Made by a program: the position numbers and the translations under genes. DNA of 64,000 nucleotides from assembly GCF_028736115.1 (NCBI RefSeq), contig NZ_CP117877.1:4598187-4662186 (forward strand), given 5' to 3'. The notes under the pieces are model-generated. The model saw nothing but the letters and a program-made list of their open reading frames with translations. It was not told the origin of the DNA and made no database searches. This document shows, piece after piece, positions 1 to 8,108 of this stretch (position 1 is the stretch's first letter; each line of letters begins with the position of its first letter). This stretch comes from Mucilaginibacter sp. KACC 22063 (lineage in GTDB: Bacteria; Bacteroidota; Bacteroidia; Sphingobacteriales; Sphingobacteriaceae).

Positions 1-766
1 AGAGTCAATATTTTGTGAGCTTCAGGATGCCTCTTTTCATGGTGCAAACCTCCATCCTGCATTATTTAACAACGAGATACGGATGCCTGGAGGACATAAT
101 TCATTACCTATCGAAAAACAATTATCTGTATTTGATATCAGCATAAGTCCATGCCATGACAAAGAAGAGCTGATGCTGATGGATAATAAATCAGGTAAAC
201 GGATTTATCCGTTTGATATGGGGTTTCAGGTACCCAAAGGCCGATCTGAGTTATATAACTTTTTAACGACATTTTCCTATGCAGAGAAGACAAGTTTCCA
301 TATACTAATTCATTATATTACAAAAGCATTCATCAATAAATTTGAACAGTCAGATCTTATTTTTATACCAAGAATAACATTAACTGATAGGTTAATTCTT
401 AAAAGGAACCAGTGGATCATCAAAACTTCGGAAATTCCAATTATTCAAATAGGTGAAGAAGAATACAACTACTATATACGGCTGCAAGAATGGAAAATTA
501 AACATCAAATTCCTGATCGGGTTTTTATTAGATTACAAGGGGAAGGAATTAATTCAAAACTTTCAGACCGTATAAACATTGATGACAGAAAACCTCAATT
601 TTTAGATTTAACAAGTCCTTTATACATTACTTTGCTCCTCAAATTGCTTAAAAAAGCTGCTGATAAAATTCTTCTTGAAGAAATGTTGCCTACAAGTAAT
701 CAACAAATCGAACTTGAAAATAATAGTCATTATGCAACTGAATTTTATATAGAAGTTAGTGATTAG
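1..766 (+). CDS. Class I lanthipeptide dehydratase (LanB-type), 3' part only
   Basis: The reading frame is open from base 2, so the protein enters from outside the window; an ATG at 83 is internal. About 254 residues are visible. They match the end of the LanB glutamylation domain: a segment around PGG followed by a strand-rich stretch, an R/W/I-x-P segment near 415-440, then 'PDRVFIRL', a DLTSPLYI stretch and the typical near-C-terminal EEMLP followed by a strand ending in EF-x-IEVSD. In this family the enzyme glutamylates Ser/Thr of a precursor peptide using glutamyl-tRNA. There is no SpaB_C-type elimination domain on the same chain, so it would be a split dehydratase, a form known in Bacteroidota. 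The gene is markedly AT-richer than the chromosome to the right, suggesting acquisition. No precursor peptide or LanC cyclase is inside the window. The identification rests on motif memory, not alignment. Confidence 0.72.
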   Translation, partial: ESIFCELQDASFHGANLHPALFNNEIRMPGGHNSLPIEKQLSVFDISISPCHDKEELMLMDNKSGKRIYPFDMGFQVPKGRSELYNFLTTFSYAEKTSFHILIHYITKAFINKFEQSDLIFIPRITLTDRLILKRNQWIIKTSEIPIIQIGEEEYNYYIRLQEWKIKHQIPDRVFIRLQGEGINSKLSDRINIDDRKPQFLDLTSPLYITLLLKLLKKAADKILLEEMLPTSNQQIELENNSHYATEFYIEVSD

Positions 767-776
767 TAGTTTTTAA

Positions 777-2375
777 ATGAAAAAAGAATTATTATCTGAC
801 GCTATTCTTAGCGTAGTCGAGAAATATTTTCCTTTCGCACAGGGAGTAATGGTCTTTGGAAGTCAGGCTTTCAACACCTATTACGATGAACAAAAAGATA
901 TAGATGTTTTCCTATTGTATAATACAGTATTCTATAAAGGTATAAAGGATCAATATTTCAATGGAAAAAGATTTGATATCGGGTTTATACCAGCAAAAAA
1001 TTTTGAACTTTTTCTTTTAAAAGAAGCAAACGCAGGAAAAAAAAATATCATAAACTCTTTGAAGGATGGAAAGATTTTAAAAGATCAAAACAACCAATTA
1101 TCCAACTACAAAAAATTAGCATTTGAACTCTACAATCAAAAAAATGAACTTAAAAGCATTGACAATAATAAGTTTAGAATAGATGTCATATCCTTGAATA
1201 AATTTTACAACGATTATATTACAAGACCAAATACCTTAGAAGGAAATTTTACTTTTTTTAATCTGATCAATACTTTAATTGATTTAGAGTTGTCTAAATC
1301 AATTGGCTGGACACCAATTGGAAAATTTAAAACACGCCTTTTAAAAATAGTGAACCCTAAATTATTTTTGGATTTGGAAAGTTTACTGCTTTATAATAAC
1401 GATATATATTTGAAAATAAAAGTCATCAAACGATATGTTGATGAATATAGTGAATTAATCCAAAATAATAATTTCAGTACTTACACATTTGATTTCCGTT
1501 GGGGGACTTACTGGGTGGCCGAATTTCAAGATGAAAATTCGATAAGTGAAACATTACATTCTTTTACTAGGGAGAATGCAAACAATATTGAAATATGCTT
1601 ATTGAGTCAGCCTTTCAAATATATGAATAATACAAACAATTTTGTAGTTTTCAGAGGTAATGAAGAAATAATAAACAATATCACAACTAATTTAAGTAGC
1701 TCTTTCAAAGCCATTCGACCAGCCAGCTTTTTCCTTATCGAAAAATTTAATGGTGGTCAATCAGCTCTCGACATCAGCATGAAATTTTATTTTTATTTAA
1801 GTAAAAATTTAATTTTGAATGAGGATTATAGAGATGTCAATAAAACTGTTTTTGGTTTATCTATATTGATTATTTATAATTCATATTTAACAAAGTCTTC
1901 ATTAGCGACAACTTTTTTTCTAAATTATCTTTTGGATAGTTGGGCTTTATACAACTATAATCATGAGAATACAAAAGAATGGATTGAGGCAACAAACACT
2001 AATGTACTTGATGATGTAAGGTTAAACTCTATTTACCAGGCTCAATCTAAAGAATTGATAAATTTAATTGGAATCTTAAATAACCTGGATCTAAAAAATA
2101 TGGATGATTGGCAAATAGACTTAGCTAATCACATAAATGACTTATTGAACAATTTAAATCAGACTGACATACTTATTCCTGAATTTGAAGAAAAGCTATT
2201 GGAGTATAATTACGAAGGAACACCACTTTGTTTTGTTATAAGAAAACAATTAGAAGTTATATTTTCAATTCTTGAAATTGATGAAAAAGAGTGGTCGTAC
2301 TTAGTTGAGTTACTATATTATCACATTAATAAATCGTCAAAATCAGTTACAACGATTGATAATGTAAGAAGGTAA
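777..2375 (+). CDS. Nucleotidyltransferase-domain fusion protein beside LanB
   Basis: 532 residues, starting 10 bases after the dehydratase stop, so probably co-transcribed with it. Residues about 1-110 form a minimal nucleotidyltransferase (Pol-beta fold): 'VFGSQAF' near 26-32 gives the GS motif, 'DIDVF' follows, and a third acidic position comes in 'RFDIGFI'. The rest, about 240-525, is helical and not clearly recognised. Its length, an 'IEKFNGG' segment near 320 (compare E-x-RYGG) and a helix pair near the end resemble the layout of SpaB_C/thiopeptide-type domains, which eliminate glutamate from the modified peptide. That resemblance is weak and only inferred. If right, this would be an elimination domain fused to a nucleotidyltransferase. 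Otherwise it is an uncharacterised nucleotidyltransferase associated with lanthipeptide synthesis. The gene is AT-rich like its neighbour. Confidence 0.6.
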   Translation: MKKELLSDAILSVVEKYFPFAQGVMVFGSQAFNTYYDEQKDIDVFLLYNTVFYKGIKDQYFNGKRFDIGFIPAKNFELFLLKEANAGKKNIINSLKDGKILKDQNNQLSNYKKLAFELYNQKNELKSIDNNKFRIDVISLNKFYNDYITRPNTLEGNFTFFNLINTLIDLELSKSIGWTPIGKFKTRLLKIVNPKLFLDLESLLLYNNDIYLKIKVIKRYVDEYSELIQNNNFSTYTFDFRWGTYWVAEFQDENSISETLHSFTRENANNIEICLLSQPFKYMNNTNNFVVFRGNEEIINNITTNLSSSFKAIRPASFFLIEKFNGGQSALDISMKFYFYLSKNLILNEDYRDVNKTVFGLSILIIYNSYLTKSSLATTFFLNYLLDSWALYNYNHENTKEWIEATNTNVLDDVRLNSIYQAQSKELINLIGILNNLDLKNMDDWQIDLANHINDLLNNLNQTDILIPEFEEKLLEYNYEGTPLCFVIRKQLEVIFSILEIDEKEWSYLVELLYYHINKSSKSVTTIDNVRR

Positions 2376-2376
2376 T

Positions 2377-2660
2377 TTCTGCAGGTAAACAACCTTTTCG
2401 ACAACAGCTTTTTTCACATGTTCTTCAACACGGTTATTTACAAAGGGTTTGTGCCTGGATATTTCTGCAATGCCAACTCGCCACCTTGTTCATTAAGTTC
2501 CTTGAATAGGTAGAAACCACCATGTGAGAAGCCTATTAATTTGCAGTATTGTGATACGTTACCTAAATATTGAGCAAGATCTAATATGCCCAACTTGTTT
2601 TGATGATCTTTGCTTGTGTTATCATTTATTCTAATCTCATTTACATTCTTTAATTATCGT
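2377..2660 (-). pseudogene. IS481-type transposase N-terminal remnant, frameshifted
   Basis: On the minus strand, from about 2655 down to about 2465, one frame reads through 'LGILDLAQYLGNVSQYCK' and 'FYLFKELNEQGGELALQ', the usual N-terminal helix-turn-helix of IS481-family transposases. The frame then stops. The next part of the family pattern (EISR-x-KP, NNRVEEHVKKAVVE) continues in a shifted frame from about 2465 to 2377. The DDE catalytic region is absent: the match runs into the end of the fusion gene on the opposite strand. It is therefore a dead fragment, probably left by an insertion near the right end of the lanthipeptide locus. Confidence 0.75.
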
Positions 2661-2854
2661 AACTGTCTAATTAAATCGTGACTATCTCAAAAATAACGCA
2701 TGTATGTCGATACTTATTTATAAATCCTCATTAGTTGAATATTCTTCATTCAATCAAAAAGGGAGATTTAGAGGGAATTTTGTCTGGGCTTCGCCCATCC
2801 ATCCTTCCCTTACCCCCAATCCCCTTTTAACTGAAAACCCTAAAATGATTTTGC

Positions 2855-3244
2855 TCAAGGAATTTGTTTACAGGTCAACAACTCAGGATCTAATGCAGAG
2901 CTTCGATTACGGTTACGCTTAAACGGCCTGATTATGATACCACCTAAGTAGGCCTCTTCTGCTTTACACTGGATATTTTTGATGAAGCATTTGGTTGATC
3001 GGTAAAGCTTGCCACTGTCAAGGTATTTTCCTTGGCAACCGTGGCCGTCAAGCGTGATATTGAAGAAGCCAACTTTTAACCCCATCTTATCAACAGTTAA
3101 ACTTTCGCATTTGCTACATACATAATTGGGATACCTGTCAGAATATGCTACGTACCGGTTACATATCGGACAATGCTGCTGGTGCTTGTGCTCCCTTATA
3201 TCATGAGTTTTAAAAGTTTTCTTCACTTTATTGTATAATTCCAT
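2855..3244 (-). CDS. Small zinc-ribbon-like protein of unknown function
   Basis: 129 residues. A CPIC near residue 25 and a CSKC near residue 43, separated by 'YPNYV', look like a four-cysteine zinc ribbon. Further Cys residues follow in 'GHGCQGKY', 'TKCFI' and 'IQCKAE'. I have seen similar small proteins only as hypotheticals. The last 20 or so residues have unusual composition and overlap repeat-like sequence, so the C-terminus may be altered. It is the most distal gene of the minus-strand block, beyond the terminator that follows the helix-turn-helix gene, so it probably has its own promoter in the interval 3245-3345. Function is unknown. Confidence 0.6.
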   Translation of the reverse strand: MELYNKVKKTFKTHDIREHKHQQHCPICNRYVAYSDRYPNYVCSKCESLTVDKMGLKVGFFNITLDGHGCQGKYLDSGKLYRSTKCFIKNIQCKAEEAYLGGIIIRPFKRNRNRSSALDPELLTCKQIP

Positions 3245-3346
3245 TTTTAATGTTAAATCTTGACCGAGGCTGAATAATAATATCCGCCTGCTTATCTATT
3301 CAGCTCGTTACCCAATCGTTGCCCTTGGGTCTTAAAAAGCACTAAA

Positions 3347-3372
3347 AAAGCCTGAACTTTTTAGGTTCAGGC
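3347..3372 (-). terminator. Rho-independent terminator of the integrase-region transcript
   Basis: On the minus strand an 8-bp stem GCCTGAAC/GTTCAGGC with a 7-base loop is followed by a run of T. The TGA stop codon of the helix-turn-helix gene lies inside the first stem arm, so translation ends in the terminator itself. Confidence 0.75.
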
Positions 3373-3945
3373 CGCTTCTTTCATCCACTTATTGATTTCC
3401 TCTTGATAGAAATATGTTTTTTTACCGTTCTTATGATGGGGCATCCCTTCTGATATCCTTCTGTTAAGTGTTGCCCTACTGAATCTGAACAGCTCCATTA
3501 CTTCTTCTTTTGTGAGCCAGTCTTTGCTCAGGCGTTTCTTGGCATCCTGCATCACATCGAGCTTTTGATTCACATCCTCAACTGTTAGCCTTTCTGAGGA
3601 ATTTAACCAATATTCTATTTCTGCAGTGATCCATCTGATCGGCTCGAAATTCAATTGTTCGCTTACATCTGACATTTCTTCATCGATCTCATCTTTAAAT
3701 GCCTGATAGAAGTCGGGGTCAGGGTACCTGGGCACTTGAACCGCAAGCTTTTTAAAGAAGTAAAGTGCAGCAAGTTTGTCTTTGGCAGGAAGTTTCTTGA
3801 TCGTGCTTTCTATAAATTCAATGAAATCCTTATTGATATAAAGCATTTTAGTTTGCTTAACCAACCTAACTTTCATTGCTTCGGTTAAACGTGGTTGTTT
3901 ATGATACGGTTGATTTGCTTTGACTTTTTCAGTTGCGTTTTTCAT
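3367..3945 (-). CDS. Helix-turn-helix DNA-binding protein (excisionase-like)
   Basis: 192 residues from the ATG at 3945; an upstream ATG at 3999 would add 18 residues of odd composition, so I prefer the shorter form. The last 50 residues carry a MerR/HTH_17-like winged helix: 'WLTKEEVMELFRFSRATLNR' followed by a basic 'KNGKKTYFYQEEINKWMKE' wing. That layout is shared by excisionases and small regulators of Bacteroidota mobile elements. The N-terminal 140 residues are helical and not recognised. It lies just downstream of the tyrosine recombinase in the same direction, so a role in excision control or element regulation is likely but inferred. Confidence 0.7.
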   Translation of the reverse strand: MKNATEKVKANQPYHKQPRLTEAMKVRLVKQTKMLYINKDFIEFIESTIKKLPAKDKLAALYFFKKLAVQVPRYPDPDFYQAFKDEIDEEMSDVSEQLNFEPIRWITAEIEYWLNSSERLTVEDVNQKLDVMQDAKKRLSKDWLTKEEVMELFRFSRATLNRRISEGMPHHKNGKKTYFYQEEINKWMKEAA

Positions 3946-4027
3946 CTTTTTCCATGATTTAGTGTTCGTTTTCCATGCGGATAGGTAGCATGGAAACATA
4001 AATTATTCTTGAATTTCATTTGACATG

Positions 4028-5212
4028 TTAAATTGCTTTATTGTACATCGCAGCTAAATTCTCCATGCTACCGTGGAGGTCAGCTTGAAGGCTTTTTGCA
4101 TAGATCTGTGTCTCGGTAATTTTAGAGTGCCCCAGCAGGTCTTTGACATATAGGATATTGGTTTTAGCTTCTATCAGGTTTGACGCAAAGGTGTGCCTGC
4201 TGGAATGGGAGCTGATCGGTTTATTGATGCCCGCCTTTTCCATCAGCACTTTTAAGTCCCGGTTCAAAGCTTGATTGGTGATCTGTGGTAGGACCAATGT
4301 TGTTTTGGACTTGATCGTATGTTTCCCATATTTTTCAATAATGTCTTTGGTAACATACATCAGGGGTATAGTAACCTGCTTTTTCACCTTGGTCATCTCG
4401 ACCGTAATAGTGTTAGTACTGTAGTCAATGTTATTCCACGTCAGGCTCATCACATCGCAGTAACGCAATCCTGTAAAACAACCGAATAGGAACAGGTCTT
4501 TGACTTTATTAAGATAAGAAGCTTTTTCAGGCACTTGAAATGCCATGAGCTGGTTGACTTCTTTAACACTTAAGAATTGTCTTTTTCCTACTGCTGACTT
4601 GACTTTGAAGTAACGGTATGGATGCTGATCCATAGGATAGTAACCTTTTTTTATCGCTTCATTGATGATGCTCTTGAGGTTCTTGTGTCTCCCAAATTTC
4701 CCTCCTGTTCCGTTCCCTCGTTTTTTACCCATATACAGATCAAACTTTTGAACGAACTCATATGACAGGTCGCCGAAATCTGCTTTTGGTGCAAATTCTT
4801 TGAGCACATTTAATGTTGACCGGTAAGACTTCAAGGTGTTCTCGGCTTTACTTTCAGACCACAAATCAATTTGTTCCTGGAAGAAGCTATAAAATGTTAC
4901 TTTGGCATTTTCCTGGAAGAAGGCGCAAGCGCTGGTCAACGTGACTGTTTTTCCTAATGACTCCATTTGCAGCATTTCCGTCCACCATTTATCCATCTTA
5001 TCAGTAAGGCACTTCGATAGTAGCTGGTTGAGTTTGGTATTCTTTTTAGGAAGCGATGTCGATTTATCCCAATCTTTCTCACTTATATATTTTCCGGTTG
5101 GAACCCTGTTAGTGGCAGGTCCAACTCGAATAGAGTGGTAAATGGGGACAAGCCCATCGCACCTTTTCTTATCTGGTCTTAAAACTGCTTTGATATTATA
5201 TGTCAACCTCAT
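4028..5212 (-). CDS. Tyrosine site-specific recombinase (integrase)
   Basis: 394 residues, full length for the Bacteroidetes integrase group with an N-terminal arm-type domain, a SAM-like core-binding domain (about 105-205) and a C-terminal catalytic domain (about 215-380). The catalytic set is complete: R250 in 'FTGLRYCDV', H336-x-x-R339 in 'HSSRHTFAS', H362 in 'LLGHSKI', and nucleophile Y371 in 'TQIYAK'. It catalyses integration and excision of a mobile element at an attachment site. It heads a minus-strand pair with the helix-turn-helix protein. Genes upstream of it encode phage-like DNA-associated proteins, so this is probably a phage-derived or integrative element. I could not find the two attachment sites by eye. 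Confidence 0.93.
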   Translation of the reverse strand: MRLTYNIKAVLRPDKKRCDGLVPIYHSIRVGPATNRVPTGKYISEKDWDKSTSLPKKNTKLNQLLSKCLTDKMDKWWTEMLQMESLGKTVTLTSACAFFQENAKVTFYSFFQEQIDLWSESKAENTLKSYRSTLNVLKEFAPKADFGDLSYEFVQKFDLYMGKKRGNGTGGKFGRHKNLKSIINEAIKKGYYPMDQHPYRYFKVKSAVGKRQFLSVKEVNQLMAFQVPEKASYLNKVKDLFLFGCFTGLRYCDVMSLTWNNIDYSTNTITVEMTKVKKQVTIPLMYVTKDIIEKYGKHTIKSKTTLVLPQITNQALNRDLKVLMEKAGINKPISSHSSRHTFASNLIEAKTNILYVKDLLGHSKITETQIYAKSLQADLHGSMENLAAMYNKAI

Positions 5213-5286
5213 AACTATTTGATTATGTTTTAATTGTGGCTAATATCCAACGCTTATTTTGTTTTATAAAGTTTTGCGTTTCGATT

Positions 5287-5574
5287 TTAGCGGTATCCCC
5301 TGTCTTTGGCTTTTGCTTTTAGGTAAAACATCATTGCCGCCCTGTCTCCGGTCAAAACGTATTCTTGAAAGAAACGGCCTTCAACATAGTCCTTAAAACT
5401 TTCCTCGATATCTACTACTTGTTGAGCAAAATCAGGGTCATTATTCAGATATTGATAAAGCATTGTACGGCCTATACCCGTTTTCTTACAGGCCAAAGCC
5501 TTGATACCTAATGCATTTTTTAGTTCCTGTAAAAACGTAGTCTTTTTCGCCTCGATTGTCATCTTATTTTTCAT
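5287..5574 (-). CDS. Small phage terminase-small-subunit-like DNA-binding protein
   Basis: 95 residues. The first half is a helix-turn-helix ('ALACKKTGIGRTMLYQYLNN'). The second half ('DFAQQVVDIEESFKDYVEGR' onward, ending 'AAMMFYLKAKAKDRGYR') has the helical pattern of phage terminase small subunits (Terminase_1/phBC6A51-like). The final 'MFYLKAKA-x-RGYR' is characteristic of that group. It overlaps the end of the dioxygenase gene by 11 bases, so it is translated from the same message. No terminase large subunit, portal or capsid gene is present, so a packaging role is unlikely here; sequence-specific binding is more plausible. ATG codons at 5574 and 5562 are both possible starts. Confidence 0.65.
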   Translation of the reverse strand: MKNKMTIEAKKTTFLQELKNALGIKALACKKTGIGRTMLYQYLNNDPDFAQQVVDIEESFKDYVEGRFFQEYVLTGDRAAMMFYLKAKAKDRGYR

Positions 5575-6385
5575 TTAAATAGAGTTTACGTTCAAGCTGC
5601 AAATCAAGCTGTAGCGCATATCGCTCAAGCTCCTGCTGTGGTGGAAGGCATAATCTCATACCGTTGTTATTGTAATAAACAATTGTATAACGGTAAGCTA
5701 AACCATTCTGTGGCGTTATAATCGGCGTTACCCCGTGATAAAAACGCTGACCGTCAAACAATAGAATATAGCCGTCTTGACAGGCAAAGGCTATGTTTAA
5801 TTCAGGAAGTATCAGTTCGCCCCCAGAAACAGCACTTTTAAGTATTAGCATACAAGAAAGGCCATCTTTAGTATTCAACCTGTCCTTATGATATCCTAAT
5901 GAAGTATTTTTGTTAATAACGCCACTTGTAAATGGTGTTCCGCTAATTCTATAAGACGCATTTACTCCCCCTTTGCTGAAGTTTGCTACCACTTGTTTGG
6001 CATATTGCGGTTTGAAGTACTTCTTATAGGGTTTTGACATGAGCCGCCCATATTTCAAAAACACGTCGTGCAGTTCAGGATGATTTTGTCTAAATTTGGT
6101 ATGCCGACAATAATCGCTACGGCTTGCATTTCGGGCAGATGCATTAATAGTTAATGTCTTTGTTAAAATCCCACTTTGGCGTTGAACTTTGCCAAACTTC
6201 AGATTCAGGCAAGCTGAGCGTACCTCTGTAAGGTCAAATTCTGCTTTTTTATAGATGGCGATAAGGTTACCCCCCTCGTATATACAGGCTTCCCTATCTA
6301 TTAATGGTTTAGATATATGTGCCAGGTTTGGCTTGCTCTTTAATATGCCAATGTTTTTTTGAATTATAACTTCGATATGCCTCAT
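5564..6385 (-). CDS. TET/JBP-type 2-oxoglutarate/Fe(II) dioxygenase
   Basis: 273 residues from the ATG at 6385, which shares ATGA with the ParB-like stop codon; that coupling decides the start. The C-terminal half has the double-stranded beta-helix signature: H166-x-D168 in 'GYHKDRL', a 'GGELILPELNIAFACQDGYI' strand pair, the distal iron ligand H217 in 'FYHGVTPI', and the 2-oxoglutarate-binding R232 in 'YRYTIVYY'. The LPEL and HGVTPI context is that of TET/JBP proteins, which oxidise 5-methylcytosine or thymine in DNA. Many phages carry such enzymes for base hypermodification. The ParB-like partner and terminase-like protein fit a DNA-acting role. The substrate is unknown, and no methyltransferase or glycosyltransferase is adjacent. 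Confidence 0.72.
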   Translation of the reverse strand: MRHIEVIIQKNIGILKSKPNLAHISKPLIDREACIYEGGNLIAIYKKAEFDLTEVRSACLNLKFGKVQRQSGILTKTLTINASARNASRSDYCRHTKFRQNHPELHDVFLKYGRLMSKPYKKYFKPQYAKQVVANFSKGGVNASYRISGTPFTSGVINKNTSLGYHKDRLNTKDGLSCMLILKSAVSGGELILPELNIAFACQDGYILLFDGQRFYHGVTPIITPQNGLAYRYTIVYYNNNGMRLCLPPQQELERYALQLDLQLERKLYLNEK

Positions 6386-7023
6386 AATTGAACAGGCATT
6401 TGGTTCAACAATTTGCTTATAACATGGCCCATAGTTGGCAGGTGCCATCGATTCTTTAGCTGTTTTAGCAATAAAGCATCCCTCGAAGGGATAACAGCAG
6501 CAAAACGAACGCCGTGATTTGGCTCAGTTAAATTGGAACGATTATCCTCGTGCCTTTTTGCAATTTGGCCTGCTTGAATAATTTCATCTTCTGTAAGGCC
6601 AAAATCGGAAGGATCAAAGCCAGGAAAATGAAGATCAAACTCACTTAAGTCAAAGCCGGCATGTGTTTGATTAAGCCGCAGGTGAATTTCTTTCGCGACA
6701 GTTTGATTTGGTGGATAAATTTGTATTGCGGGAATAAATTCATTTCCTAACTCTCTCCAAAACTCAGTTCTATGCCAGCCATCTAAGACCTCTTTGTTAG
6801 AACCATTGATTACTATACCTCCTATAAAGCCATAAGTAGATAAACTTTTGACAATACTGCTTACACGGCTTTCTACAAGTTGCCTTTTATGAAAATCGGG
6901 TCTTGAAAGTTCTGCTATTTCTACTTCTGTGATTGTTTTAGTGTCCCCGATGTCGAAAATTTCGAACTGTTCCTTCTGAACTTTCTGAAGGATACTCAAA
7001 AGTTGTTGGGATTGTTTCTTCAT
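6382..7023 (-). CDS. ParB/sulfiredoxin-fold protein
   Basis: 213 residues. The N-terminal 120 residues match the ParB-like nuclease/sulfiredoxin fold: 'RVSSIVKSLSTYGFIGGIVI' is the helix-strand start and 'KEVLDGWHRTEFWREL' (D81-G-W-H-R85) is the phosphate-binding motif seen as GERR/DGHHR in relatives. This fold covers ParB CTPases, nucleases and phage DNA-modification accessory proteins. There is no recognisable helix-turn-helix of a chromosomal ParB, so it is not a partition protein by sequence. The stop codon overlaps the start of the TET/JBP-like gene by four bases, which suggests the two proteins are made in linked amounts and act together. Confidence 0.75.
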   Translation of the reverse strand: MKKQSQQLLSILQKVQKEQFEIFDIGDTKTITEVEIAELSRPDFHKRQLVESRVSSIVKSLSTYGFIGGIVINGSNKEVLDGWHRTEFWRELGNEFIPAIQIYPPNQTVAKEIHLRLNQTHAGFDLSEFDLHFPGFDPSDFGLTEDEIIQAGQIAKRHEDNRSNLTEPNHGVRFAAVIPSRDALLLKQLKNRWHLPTMGHVISKLLNQMPVQL

Positions 7024-7113
7024 TTGATTTGCTTATAGTGCAAAAGTCCACAAGAAATCAATCCTCAGCAATCACCAAACTATCCCCATGATAGATAACA
7101 CACTGGCAAACAG

Positions 7114-7803
7114 TTAATTATTTGATGGATTAGGCTGTATTACACTAAACAAGCCTTGGGTAGTAATTGGACTTGGAGCATCGTTTCGATGATAATCCTT
7201 AAGATTCGCTTCCAAGCTTATGCTTCCAGGCACTTCAAACAATGCAGCAAGGGCTCTGTAATACGATGCATTGCTCCCTTTTACAGTAATCCAACCTTTT
7301 CTTTTGAGCTGATCAAATAACTCTGCTAATTCCTTTTGTTCCCCCTTCCACGTAAGCTTTGCTATTTTAGCCATATTTACCTTTTTATTAGATAGATAGG
7401 CAGATGTTAATTGATTTATTATTTGTATTTGAAGCTTTACTTGCAGTTCCTCGAACTGATGAATCAATTGTTTTTCTCTCAACGAAAAAGGCTGTTCAAT
7501 TCCAAGATTAGAATCATAATAATGTTCTTCAAACGTTAGTACTTCGATAATGCTTTCTACTAATAGTGCTCGCTTGTTTGCATCAAGTTCATTTAGATAA
7601 CAAATATTGATTAAGCTTTCAAGCTCAATATAATATGAATCCAACACCTCGTTTTCAAAGGTTTCCAAAGTGCTGAAATCATTAAATATGATGTAGTTGT
7701 TACCCTCTTGATTAGGAACAACGGCAATACTTCTTATTTGTAAAAGCTTCTTAATTGTTGAAACGTTAATACTTATCTGATATTTAGCGTCTTCAAGGGT
7801 CAT
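7114..7803 (-). CDS. Unrecognised protein with winged-helix-like C-terminus
   Basis: 229 residues from the ATG at 7803; a TTG at 7824 could add seven residues. Residues about 150-190 ('KIAKLTWKGEQKELAELFDQ' then 'LKRKGWI') resemble a recurring segment of Bacteroidetes mobile-element and RteC-like proteins, where a small winged helix is likely. The rest is acidic and helical, with no motif I recognise. It is the first gene of the minus-strand block and lies 91 bases upstream of the ParB-like gene, so it may be transcribed with it. Function is unknown; a regulatory role is only a guess. Confidence 0.55.
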   Translation of the reverse strand: MTLEDAKYQISINVSTIKKLLQIRSIAVVPNQEGNNYIIFNDFSTLETFENEVLDSYYIELESLINICYLNELDANKRALLVESIIEVLTFEEHYYDSNLGIEQPFSLREKQLIHQFEELQVKLQIQIINQLTSAYLSNKKVNMAKIAKLTWKGEQKELAELFDQLKRKGWITVKGSNASYYRALAALFEVPGSISLEANLKDYHRNDAPSPITTQGLFSVIQPNPSNN

Positions 7804-8108
7804 TTTTATATGTATTTCATACAAATTTAGTTATTGGAAAGATTTTAAGATATTAGCCTTGAAAATTAATCATATCAATATTGAATAGATAAATAATAGA
7901 ACATATTGTCATAACGATCTTGCGTTAGTTAAGACTTGCAGAGAAAACGGGAAATTTTTAAAGCACAAGTACAGACTAAATGCACATGCTACAGGCGTGC
8001 GCTATAGTTTATTGTGCTTGGGATTCCCGTTCCTCTCTGCAGTAGCTACAGTTGTACGCCTGCGTTTTAACAAACCTTTTACAACTGGAGGTACATAAGA
8101 ACCTTCTA

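Noticed and set aside
2704..2922. 72-residue plus-strand frame
   Set aside because: It runs through repeat-like 'cttacccccaatcccctttt' sequence and overlaps the zinc-ribbon gene; composition is not protein-like.
5287..7803. Complete prophage
   Set aside because: No terminase large subunit, portal, capsid, tail or lysis genes are present; only DNA-associated phage-like genes.
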